Shown here: piece after piece, positions 43,095 to 55,041 of the stretch | Layout: each line of letters starts with the position of its first letter | Position numbering within the stretch: position 1 is the stretch's first letter | Assembly (NCBI GenBank): GCA_963989245.1 | Contig: OZ022344.1 | Coordinates: 65,513,900 to 65,577,899, forward strand | DNA: 64,000 bases | Source of the DNA: Nansenia antarctica | Taxonomy: Eukaryota; Chordata; Actinopteri; Argentiniformes; Microstomatidae | Reading direction: 5' to 3' | Notes under the pieces: model-generated | Seen by the model: only the letters and a program-made list of their open reading frames with translations | What the model was told of the DNA's origin: nothing | Database searches by the model: none | Position numbers and translations under genes: made by a program

Positions 43095-45075
43095 TTTTTT
43101 TTTTGTGATCAAGATTTTTAATTGTTTTTAACAACACATAACAATGACAATACAGAACAAGAAAGGAAGGGAGGGAAAAAAGAAAGAAAACAAAAAAGAA
43201 AAGGGGTAGTGTAGCAGACAAGTCACAGCCAAATAGTAGAAATACAACACAATCCGGACTGGGGTAAATGGAAAATCAAATCACAGAGCAGTCAGGTTGG
43301 TCAAGTTCAATGAATAAGCCTTCCACGCATCAACTGTAGTGGGCCTTGCTTTGTTCAATCTGGCCGTTGTGCACTCAAGATTCACAATCCTCTGTAAAGA
43401 GTAAAACCAAAAAGTGTTCATACTGAAATCAGGTGTTATCCAATGTTGAAGAATAGTCTTTTTTGCAGAGGTGAAACCAGCAAATAGCATTTTCTTTTGC
43501 GTAATACTTCAATCAAAATCAGAGTCGTCATTGAGCAAACATAAACATGGATTAGGAACATAGTCGATCTTAAATAACTTGGACATTACAGAATTGACAT
43601 GGTTCCAAAAATTGGCCACGACTGGACACTCCCAGAACATATGGAGAAATGAACCCGGTGTGGGGGTAGTGCAGAATTGACAGTAGTAGTTGGGTTGTAG
43701 TTTCATTAAGTATCTTCTATATGGTGTAGCATAGGCCCTGTGGATGACTTTAAAATGAATTAACTGATGAGCTACGTTTTTGGAGGTTGAATTGAGATTA
43801 GACCATATTGTGTCCCAGTTTGGGTGGAAATCCAATTCACCAAGCTCTCGGTTCCATAAAGCCTCAACCGCAAGTGGTTTTTTAATTGCGTCCACTAGAT
43901 TGCGATAGATTCTGGATACACAGCCACGAGAGGTTGGGGTATGTTCAATCCAGGCTATCATGGGGTGAGTTGGAAGTGGCGAGCGCCAAGGCACTCCATA
44001 GGCCTTGAGTGAGGACCTCAGCTGTAGATAGACAAAATATGATGACGCTGGAAGGACAAACTTAGTTTGGAGGTGCTGAAATGAATCTAGGCCATCATTG
44101 TCATACAAGTCTCTGAGAGTATTTACACCCCGAGAGCTCCATGTTTGCTGGGTGAATGGTCGGTTACCCGACATCAAGTTTAAGTTATTCCATAAAGGAG
44201 TGGAGGAACAGAATCGCAAGGAACCTCCCATGATTTTCTCAGACGCTTTCCACACCTTAAGGGCGTTAACTATAATGCAACCAAATCTATGACTGAGAGT
44301 CCTACGTCCAGTGCCTGAGAAAAGTAAATCCTCTAATCTGACTGGACTAACCAGACCTGCCTCTATTGACCTCCAAGGTACTTTGGAATTTGGATTCACC
44401 CAGGTACGTAAGGCTTGAGTCTGGAAAGCTAAATAATACATCTTAAAATCTGGAATTGCCATCCCACCCGACAATTTGGGTTGTTGCAAAGTTGTAAGAC
44501 GGATTCTCGGGCGTTTGCCAGCCCATATGAACCTTGAGACCAACGAATTAATATCATCAAAGTATTTGGGTGGTGGGGGTAATGGTAACATGGAAAACAG
44601 GAAGTTGATCCTTGGCAAAACATTCATCTTGATTATCGTGGCTCTGCCCTGAAGAGATATTTTGAGGCTATCCCATCTTTGAATATCCGTTTTGATTTTG
44701 TTCAAGGTTACATCAAAGTTGTCTTTAATTATCCGTGGTATGGTTGGGTATATAGTGATGCCAAGGTAAGTACATTTATCTTTCACTGGGATATGTCTAG
44801 GGAGACAGGAGGTTCTTGCTGAAGGACTATGGGGCATTAGAATTGACTTCATCCAGTTAATCTTATAGCCTGACAATCTACCGAAATCTTCAAACATTTC
44901 TAACACATGGGGGGGCAGAAGTATCAATATTATCTAGAAATAATAGAATGTCATCAGCATATAATGAGATGTGGTGGCTATGACCTAAAATTGAAATAGG
45001 GGAAATGTAAGTACTCTGTCTGTCTGATGGCCTGGGCTAAGGGCTCAAGAGAGAGACAGAACAAGAATGGCGACC
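43095..45075 (-). mobile_element. L1/Tx1-type LINE, 5'-truncated, with 15-bp target duplication
   Basis: GAACAATGCTTCATT is found at 43080-43094 and 45076-45090. A poly(A) on the minus strand (T run at 43095-43105) marks the 3' end. Only the C-terminal half of ORF2 is present. Confidence 0.9.
43509..44927 (-). CDS. L1-type ORF2 C-terminal fragment
   Basis: 472 residues downstream of the RT catalytic centre: GRLSGYKINWMKS, YLGITI, NKIKTDIQRWDSLKISLQGR, NFLFSMLPLPPP, FIWAGKRPRIRLTTLQQPK, GGMAIPDFKMYYLAFQTQAL and a zinc-knuckle-like CQFCTTPTPGSFLHMFWEC. This matches the thumb and C-terminal domain of vertebrate L1/Tx1 elements. The RT core and endonuclease are missing and the ATG is internal, so it is not functional. 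Confidence 0.9.
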   Translation of the reverse strand: MILLPPHVLEMFEDFGRLSGYKINWMKSILMPHSPSARTSCLPRHIPVKDKCTYLGITIYPTIPRIIKDNFDVTLNKIKTDIQRWDSLKISLQGRATIIKMNVLPRINFLFSMLPLPPPPKYFDDINSLVSRFIWAGKRPRIRLTTLQQPKLSGGMAIPDFKMYYLAFQTQALRTWVNPNSKVPWRSIEAGLVSPVRLEDLLFSGTGRRTLSHRFGCIIVNALKVWKASEKIMGGSLRFCSSTPLWNNLNLMSGNRPFTQQTWSSRGVNTLRDLYDNDGLDSFQHLQTKFVLPASSYFVYLQLRSSLKAYGVPWRSPLPTHPMIAWIEHTPTSRGCVSRIYRNLVDAIKKPLAVEALWNRELGELDFHPNWDTIWSNLNSTSKNVAHQLIHFKVIHRAYATPYRRYLMKLQPNYYCQFCTTPTPGSFLHMFWECPVVANFWNHVNSVMSKLFKIDYVPNPCLCLLNDDSDFD

Positions 45076-45125
45076 GAACAATGCTTCATTACCAGGCCAG
45101 TTCATGACAGAATAGCGGTGCTCTG

Positions 45126-45443
45126 TAGGCTAGCAATCTTTGCTCCTTCCCTGCCAGTCTGCATTGACATTAGAGGAGCGGTAACAAGTGCAACAACTTC
45201 ACGACTGTACTTGAGTTAAATTTCAGGCATCGTATGCCATTAAAGGGGTGAAAACCTTATCCAATCTACTGCAACAATCACCAGGATAAAAACAGTTAGA
45301 CGATCTAGCTCTGAGCAGAGTAAAGAGTAGTGGAAAATGACATCCTTAGACATGGAATTCCCATGGAACTTCTCCAGAGGAGTGAAATTCAATTCCTAAA
45401 ATGATTGGAATTTTGAGGGTGACTGCAACCTAGCGTCTCTGCT
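45126..45443. other. 3' flank of copy C
   Basis: No recognisable repeat or gene. It is unrelated to the 3' flank of copy B, so the inverted duplication ends at or just after the stop codon. Confidence 0.6.
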
Positions 45444-48400
45444 CTAGACTAGGAGGGAGACCAGAGTCACAGTGGTCCATAGAAACAGGGACAAGGTCAA
45501 AGTGTGCCCCCCGGTGCATGTAGTAGCAACTACAGGCAGGGCCGTGGCATTCACTGTGTCCCTCGGCGACCCCACACACGTGGCCACATTTCCCACCTGG
45601 TCCACAGCCACCAGCTCTACCGCCTGCGAACAGCAGGAGGCGCTGTAGAGCGCCAGGGTCACATTCTCTCCCCCAGGCCCCACGGCGGAGGTCGTGTTCA
45701 GGGTGCCATTACCCTGACGAATGGTGACGCTTTCGATGCCCGTCCCGTTTCCGTCCGTCAGGTTGGCAGAGAGCTCCCAGCTGGCCAGGCTGCAGTCAGC
45801 TGGGCATTCAGTTACACTGACCACCTGGCACTGGGGGCGGGTGAAGTCTGTGATCTGGAGAGAGAGAGAGAGATGAAGGACACAGGTCACGGCAGGGAGA
45901 CAGAGAGGTGGGATAGAAAAAAAAGAGATAGGTTAACGCAGAAATTTACTCCAAAATAACTCTAACTTTCATGGAGTGCACTATACTGTAATTAATCACA
46001 CCAGAGTTCAATTCAGGGAAATATTTTTTACTTAAATGAAACAATTGTTGTTCTGTAAGTCTATTGTGCAGCTGTGTGGTCAAACTCCCCCCCCCAGAAA
46101 AGTGATTAAGGACCAACGTACTTCATTATAAATCCCCCTATCATTCTCAGGTTACCTTGGCGACCACGGAGAGTCTCAGCACGGCGTAGTTAGAGTCGGT
46201 GGCGCTGGGGGACTCTGCCTCGATGGTCAGGGTGACGTCCGTGCCCGAGGGGGTGTTTGCGGGCGCCGTGAGGGTCACAGTGCCGTTGGCACTGCCCCCG
46301 GTCACCATGGATACACTGGAGGGGGAGGAGGAGGTGAAGCCACGGTCGTTAGTGGCACGGACGGTGAAGGTGCCCCCCGTGGCGTTGGTCGTCGTCAGGG
46401 TGAAGGGGACTGAGATGGTGGACCCAGGTTCTAACGTGTTCGTTGCCTGGGCCTAGGGCGAGGGGGAACAGTATTGTAAACAAATAAAAGGGACAGTGAC
46501 AACTTCTGTGTTTAAGGAATCTTTTACTTGGTGTAATCAGACAACAGAGCAAGTCAATAACCCTGGGTCTAGCTGTGTGGTCTGAACCAAGACATTCTTT
46601 CCTCAGCTCTTAGTGTAGTAGTGTTTTACCTCTTTGATCCATCAGTTTGAAGCAGGATACAAAGCAGGACAGTGACAACATTGTACGTTCATTGGTTTGA
46701 TAGTTACTTATCTCCTAACAGATGTCCACCTGTGAACTCTGAGGGACAGAGACACACACCCTCAATTCATGAACAACACCCGACTGAGTCTCTCTTGTCG
46801 ATGTGTCGTGTGCACAAATAATTAAACAAATCAGTCACAGACACTCCAGTTCAACTTCTACGGTTAGGGTTACTATCCTTTTCTGAAGGGAACAGTAACG
46901 TTACCTTTTCCCTGTCTGTACCAGTGGAGGCTCCTCCATAGAGGTGGAGGAGGCCTGGCCTCCCCAATAATTTGAGAGAAGAGAGAGAGATTTAAAAAAG
47001 CAATAATTATATTTTTTATCAGACACACAACATACAATTCAGAACAATACTTCATCCATTTCTAATATTTATCCTGCAGAACAGCACTCATACTCGCGTG
47101 TGGCGGAAAAAGGTACTACACGGAGGCCAGGCCTCCTGTCGGAAAGTGGTTTCTCATAGAAGTCAATGTAATGCAAATTTTTTCATGGCAATATGTGATT
47201 GGCCAAATCACTGAAAATGGGTGGGAACAGGAGGCCTGGCCTCCGTGTAGTACCTTTTTCCGCCACACGCGTATGAGTGCTGTTCTGCAGGATAAATATT
47301 AGAAATGGATGATGTATTGTTCTGAATTGTATGTTGTGTGTCTGATTGACATAGTGTTTGAGTGCTTTTGACATGTCATTGATTGTATGTAGTATGTTGT
47401 GGTGAATGTTGTGAGCCTGAGCAGAAGGAATAATAGCTGCTGCAGGCGGACCAGAGATTCATGCCAATTGTTTTGTTTATTTGATGACCCATTGTGCAGG
47501 CAATAAAAGCTGCTTCATCCACCATCCTGAGAGTGTCCCAATCCCTTCAGTACCGCCAAACACAAATTAATAATTTTTAACAAAGACAGATAAGAAGAAC
47601 AGGGAACATTCCATCGCGAGTGAAGCGAGCAAGCGGAAAAAAAATTGGCCTCCTCAATTCTGGAAGTCACCAGCCTCCACTGGTCTGTACTCACTATGAT
47701 GGAGATGCTGGAGGTCCTAATCTGCGTCGAGGACTGTCTCTGGAAGCTGACGGGCGCCGCCCTGGTGGTGGGCAGGACCTCTCCCCTCAAACGCAGCGTG
47801 AAACTGCCCTGCGGGAGGCTGGCCATCACTGCCAGGAAGTTGCCGTCTCCCAGCGACTGGACAGTTCCGTTGACCTCCCCTGACCCTGAGGCCTCCACCA
47901 GAGCGACCTCTGTCACCCTCACAGAGTCACCCCCTGTCACTGTCACCAGCAGGGTGCCGTTACCGCCTAGAGAGAGAGAGAGATAAGAGTATTTCATAGT
48001 ACAGATTTTGTGAGAGAGAGAGAGAGCAGGGTTCCCACACCTTCTGAAACATCAAATTCAAGCACCTTTCAAGGACTTTCAAGACTCAATTGCCTTTAAT
48101 TCAAGGACCCAACACGGCATAGTTTGAGACAGATCGAGATGAGAATTTATATAATAGGAACTATCCGCTCACAGACAACAATTAAAAAGAGAGGCCTGAA
48201 TGTGTGAACACTAGATGGTCTCTTGCCTTCTCTACCACAGCACAGCAAAACAATATATTGTGAAATATGTGTAAAGTTAAGCAATACAGAGACTTATTTA
48301 CTAGTTGACGAGCTAAGTAAAACATTTTTGGATATATATATACAGTATATATATTATTATTATTTTTTATTTTATTTTTTTGAGAGAGAGAGGAGAATTC

Positions 48401-48796
48401 AAGCACTTTCAATGACCCATGTCTATTTTCAAAAACATTTAAGACCTTGATTCTTTTTCTCAAATTCACAAACTTTCAAGGATTTCAAGGACCTGTGGGA
48501 ACCCTGAGAGACAAAGAGAGAGAGAGATGGAATTTGATGGAGACAGAGAGGTGTGTGTTTGGGGGGGGGGGGGGGTGTTTTGACAGTGTTATTACAAACT
48601 CTGCTCATCTATGTATACATTGGAATGCAGAGGACTGTTGTTGGTTTGTTGATGATTGTTTCCTGACCTGTGAGAGGACGACCTTCTTTCAGGCTAATGT
48701 CTCCGTGGGCCCCACCGAACGCCTCCACAAAATAGTAGATGAAATTTAGAGAGCTCTGACCTGGAACACACACACACGCACACGCACACGCACGCG

Positions 48797-48851
<55 letters not shown>

Positions 48852-48903
48852 ACGCACACACACGCACGCACACACACACACACACACACACGCGCACGCA
48901 CAT

Positions 48904-48973
<70 letters not shown>

Positions 48974-49013
48974 ACACACACACACACGCACACACACACA
49001 CGCACACACACAA

Positions 49014-49047
<34 letters not shown>

Positions 49048-49050
49048 ACG

Positions 49051-49088
<38 letters not shown>

Positions 49089-49128
49089 CACAAACACACA
49101 CACACACACACGCACACACACACACACG

Positions 49129-49171
<43 letters not shown>

Positions 49172-49577
49172 CTGTGACTCAGTTGGTAGAGCATGGCGCT
49201 AACAACACTTCGGTTGTGGGTTTGATTCCTGCTGGGACCATATATACTAACATGTGTGCACTCATTGCAATGTAAGTCGCTTTGGATAAAAGCGTCAGCT
49301 AAATGGCATATTATTATATATATATTACATGCATACATATATATTTTTGACCTATGACCTTGGCAGAGTAGGCCTCTGTTGATGTTACTGTACCAACCTA
49401 TGACCTTGGCAGTGTAGGCCTCTGTTGAGTTCATGCTGATTTCCCAAGATCCTATCTGGTTGTCAGAGTTCAGGCTGACTCGGAAGAGGTTCCCCACGGT
49501 CTGGATCGTTCCTAGGGGACCGCTGTGCTCAGTGTGATTCTGGGAGACACCTGGAGGGGTTAAACACAGGTGGAGAA

Positions 49578-49620
<43 letters not shown>

Positions 49621-49689
49621 ACAGTATATGAGGTTTTGTTGGACTGAAATGGCCCTGGAAGAATGTCTGTGCCTCCCTATACTGTACAT

Positions 49690-49737
<48 letters not shown>

Positions 49738-52700
49738 AGCTGTACTTGCATGTGTATACAGTACCATGTCTCACCCAGGTGTGGTGTTACCTGAAGGACT
49801 GGTGAGTGTGAAAGAGAGGGAGGTTCCAGTGATGTAAACAGTCAGGTTTCTCAAAGACCCATCCACTGTGAAGAAGAAACGATCCGCCTTTCCTGGACTC
49901 CTCACAGCCTGCAGAATAGTCACCTAGAGGGATGGAGGGAGGGAGGGAGGAAAGAGTCGAGGTTGAGGGATAAGGCAGTGTTGTAGTGGGCTACCATGCC
50001 ATCCACCGTGGTGTCTGCCAGGGTCTGCAGATGAAAGTAATCAAGTTGAAACGTTAGCAAATATAATTGCCGAGTGTTCTGACAGAGAAAGTTGTTTCAA
50101 ATTGGTCGTTATTATTGTGACTAGAAAGTGTCTGATTATAGTTCCATGGTGTGAATAGTGTCAAAGAACTAGCAAGCTAGCTAGCTCAGAGGTGATTAGA
50201 TGAGCTAGTCTGCTTGCACACTTGCCAGCTAAAGAACTCACTGGATGCACTTTATTATTTTACTCAAAGTACACAATATTTCTTATTCTGCTAGAATTGG
50301 GCTTCACGGTAATACAATAATGGTATCGTTACCGTACATGGACAGTGGATTGAAGCATTGTAACAAACCCTCTCATTGGAAATGTCTGTTTTTTATAGAT
50401 GGACATACCATTTTTTTTCAGGTGAGAGAGTAAGGTCAAAATCACATTATATGACTGCATTTCCCACAGCAACCCAATATTCAATTAGAATGATGTTATG
50501 AATTGATATGGGTCAATGTATACCTCTTATTAAATTATAAATTGGTTGTTATGTTTGCCTTTTGGTTGACAGAAAAAGAGGGAGAGAGGAGGAGGATAGA
50601 GAGGGAGAGAAGGAGAGAGAGCAGGATGGTGTCGGCACACCAGAGAGAGAGAGCAAGAACCAGGTGAGAAAGTGGACAGGTAGTCAAGACCACACAAGTA
50701 GCTTTGAGAACCGATTGTTCTTGAGCCTAATGGCCCATAGGGCAGGAGCCTATCTCCTGTTTCCGTAGCATGAGGCGGCTTGATGTACAAGTACACCCCC
50801 TGGAAATGTACAAGTACACGCTGGTATGTCGCAGGGTCTTACCCCCAATCCAACCCTTAACGTTGAGTTATTTAGCCTTGGGATTTTTTTGGGACAGGCA
50901 TAGAAGACGAACCGTTACCGCTGTGCGTGGTGTGATCTGAGGTTTTATCAAATGAAACTCTGATGCTGTGTAAACTACGTCGTCATCTTGAGACAAAGCA
51001 TCAACAGTATATATCCATTGTTCAGATTGTATGATGATGCATATGAAATATCCAATAAGAATAAGAGAATAATGAGCCGCGTGGGCCGCGAATACTTTTA
51101 AGTGGGCCTTGAGTCCAAAAAGGTTGGGAACCGCTGATCTAGAGTATGGGAGTATTTTTAGACAGACAGAACAATATGGTGCTCTGTATACTCTGCAAAT
51201 TGGAAATAGCATATCACAGCAGTACAACTGCTATGCACGAACATTTGAAGCAAAAGCATCTTGGAACACTGTCAAGACGGCAGCCAGTCAGCACCATAAG
51301 TCCTGTTTACTTTTTGTCTCCACCCCAAGCATGATATAGTAGGATTATCGACACACGTTTCGTGTTCCTGTTAGTAGTTTCTGTTAGTAGTAGAATGTGT
51401 TTCTATTAGTACCGTATTTTCCGCACTTAAAAGCCTTTAATTTAAAAAAAAAAAACGACAGTGTGCCTTATAATCCGGAGCGCCTTATATGTGGATCAAT
51501 TGGTTAATTGGTTGATCCATACTGGTTGTACACGGCGCTCAAGTCGCTCTGTCAAAATGTTTCAGTACGACTGGTAAACTACAAAGCCGCACCGCTTGCA
51601 GCATTACGGTAATCAGTAAACACCGGTACTGATGTGCTTACTCACAGTCCCACACCACTTGTGTGTGTATAAAGACCCCAAGTAAAGAAGACTAAACAGA
51701 GTTTCCGAGGGAACAAAGCGAGATGGCCACAGTTAGAGGACAAACTCCAACAGTGGGTTGTTGAACAGAGAGCCGCAAGTAGAAGTGTCTCTACAGTCAC
51801 TATTCGAATGAAGGCAACAGCGCTAGCACGGGACATGAACATCGATGAATTTCGAGGCGGTCCTTCTTGGTGCTTTCAACTTGAAGTTTTAAAGTACCCA
51901 CTCGATATAATAAACAACAGTTTAACGATCACTAAACACTTATCATTTGTGTATTGGATTCATTATTCTCGTTTGCCGGAGGCTACCGGTAAGGGAGGGT
52001 TGACTTGTAAACATACTTTCGTTTTAGCTCGTGTTCAAAAGCAAGAACTGTGTGTTCATCTAGTTATGTGTAGTTATGTGTTTTTAGCATGTCGATGTTC
52101 TCCCAGCATGTTGTCATGTTATTAAAATACAGTTGAGACCTTCGTAGCGATGTGTTTTGTTAGCAGCGTTCGTAGCTGTGGCTGCGTTCAGAGTCACTTT
52201 TCTCCCATTCAGTGTTTGAGGCGAACCAACATTCAAATACGCCTGTCGTGTTCAATCTGTCTCTGATTTGAATGTATGACACAGCATTTGAAAGCTTACA
52301 ATCTGTAGTTTAAGCATGTGTAAAAACTGAAAAATTACGTTGCACATTTCACCAGGAGCTGTCACATATTGTTTGTTGGTTATAATTGTATAGCCTATTG
52401 GTTGTTTTCTGGTGTTGTTTTCTTGTTTTGCTCTGTTTGTAGTCTACTTGATGTATTTTTATCAGCTGTTGAATCACCACAGCGGTTAATCCACTAATAG
52501 AGATAATACCAGATTGAAAATGCTTGTAGCTAACTACTCTATATCTCGTGGTCGCAGCTATTGCGAATTGCTATTCACGAGAGTCAGCTGTGAATCACTG
52601 CAGGTCCTTGACGCTTGTTGCAAAAATGGATGACGAACGGCTGATACTTGAGGTGGAAAAATATATATTTTTGACGGTGGAGCAGGTAGAACATTGACGG

Positions 52701-53525
52701 TGACAACGCTCAGGTGGAGCATGGACAACGGGAAGTTGACGCAACACCGATGGAGAGGTGACGCAACGCAGTTGGTGGAGCTTGGGCGTAACGCAACCCC
52801 AGTCAAACGTTTGACTGCAGTATCTTCTATTCTATGCGCCTTATAATCCGGTGCGCCCTGTATATGAAAACAGTTCTAAAATAGGCCATTCATTGGAGGT
52901 GCGCCTTATAATCCGGTGCGCCTTATAGTGCGGAAAATACGGTAGTAGTCACTTAAAATTGAACATTACGTTACGTTCCACCATACATCATCTACCGTTT
53001 TATATTTTCTGTTTACTTTAACGGCCATGTATGAGTTTGAATATGAGGTCCAGTATTTTTCTGGTCAGGCACCTGACAAAAAGGGTCTATTATTATTAGC
53101 AATAATAATATCATAACATAGCAGTGATGTGGAAATTAGACACATTTTAAAATATGCCACTAATATCATTATTCTAATGTGCTTTATGTGTCTCTTTTTC
53201 AGGATGACGCAAAGCAGTATGGAGGACTTTTTCCACAAAAGAAAGCCAAATCCATGCACAACCCAGATGGCTGCACTATATTCCTTTTACTTGAATTGAA
53301 CAAGCTCTTGCTTTAATTTGATTTTTTGAGGGATTTTATGTTGGACTGTTAACAGGAGATTACCAGTTAAGACTGGGCTATTACTGTGCATACTTTGTTT
53401 CTTGTTACATTTGTTACACACAGTCAGAGACAAATTGATAGATAGACAGACAGGCAGACACAGACAGACAGGCAGGCAGACACACAGACAGACAGACAGA
53501 CAGAGAAACAGACAAACAGGCAGAG

Positions 53526-53559
<34 letters not shown>

Positions 53560-53665
53560 GCAGACAGACAGGCAGGCAGGCAGACAGACAGAACACACAG
53601 ACAAACAAGCAGGCAGGCAGACTGACACATAGACAGACAGGCAGACAGACAGACCACACAGAAAA

Positions 53666-53701
<36 letters not shown>

Positions 53702-54991
53702 GCAGGCAGACACTCAGACAGACAGACAGGCAGGGAGGCAGAAAGAGATGTTACCAGAGCGTTCGTGGAGGCGTCCTCGATTAGTCTGGTGGCCTGGGGC
53801 AGGTCAGCTTTGGTGACCTCTATAGCCTGACCTCCAGACGCCTGGGCCAAGTCCCGGTACAGCTGGGCGTCTGATTGGGCGATACGACTGAAAGACCCGC
53901 CCACAGCCCCACTACGACGGCGGCGACTGGAGCGGAGGTTGTCAGTCAACATGAAGGTCACCTGGGGAGGAAAGGAAGGAGAGAAGGAGAGAGAGAGAGA
54001 GGGAGGGAGGAAAGGACAGACAGACAACAGACAGACAGACAGACAGGCAGGCAGGCAGGCAGACAGACATGGAAGACAGATTTAGCAAGAGCAAGTTAGA
54101 GAGGAGATATATATATATATACACCACTTAATGGATTGAAATGGCACTGATTGTTTGAAACGTACATGCAGAGGAAGGGAGAGGAACAGCAACAGAGAGG
54201 AGTTGTTGCTACTCACCACAGACTTGGTGCTTTCCGTCAGGGCATTGATGGTGCTCTTGAGCGCAGCGTCTTTGGCCGGAGCATCAGTGAACACAAAGAT
54301 CTCAGAGAAGGGTGGCGCCGCCGTGAGGGCCAACTGGGTATTACACACAGAACAGATGAGACGAAGCCTGGGTATAGCAACTATTTGTGGTGAATGGGAG
54401 AACGTCACGCACACACACACACACACACACCCCAACCACAGTCTGTTTGAACTTATGCCGTCCAAAAGGCGAAGCCTCTTCAGGAGCCTCAGGGCCAAAA
54501 CTCAGAGGCTAACCAACAGCTCCTTCCATCAGGTGATCAGGCTCATGAACAAGCCTACTGTAAGAAATGTAACCGAAGCACACCCTGTGTATACGGACTA
54601 CCTAAACCTTAAGCTCAAAACCACTTTACTACTTGAACCATCTATTTTATTACTAGTTGTACTGCTAATTGTATTTGTATAATTGTATAACTGTCCCGTC
54701 TTATTTGTCACTTATCTCCTGTACTATTGTCACTTTTTTATCTTGAATTATGCCTATTGCCTTATTGTGTTGTGCTGCAATGTCAGGAACCGAAGCCTAA
54801 CAATTTCACTGTTACACTTGCGTAATGTGACGTAACAATAAAACTTGACACACACACACACACACACACACCTGTAGGGCCGAGAGGCACTTCTCTGGTA
54901 GGTCTCCCCCACCGCTCGCTGTGAGTTCGTTGATGCGCTGTTTGAAGACGTCTGCATCTGTCGTCATTATCAAAGGTCCAAAGTCTTTAGA

Positions 54992-55041
<50 letters not shown>

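Larger units (their letters stand above)
42870..45125. mobile_element. Interspersed repeat, split by an L1, second copy at 55503-55780
   Basis: GGGGTAGTGGTTGAAATCTT, CGCGATTCATTCACAA and AACAATGCTTCATTACCAGG (the last completed at 45076-45096) all occur in reverse order at 55510-55680. The repeat family is unknown to me, but it is clearly one element broken by the L1. Confidence 0.65.

Noticed and set aside
48694..49767. 357-codon Cys-Val frame on the minus strand
   Set aside because: Runs through two genuine copy C exons and a 400-bp (CA)n intron without splicing; the Cys-Val part is microsatellite.
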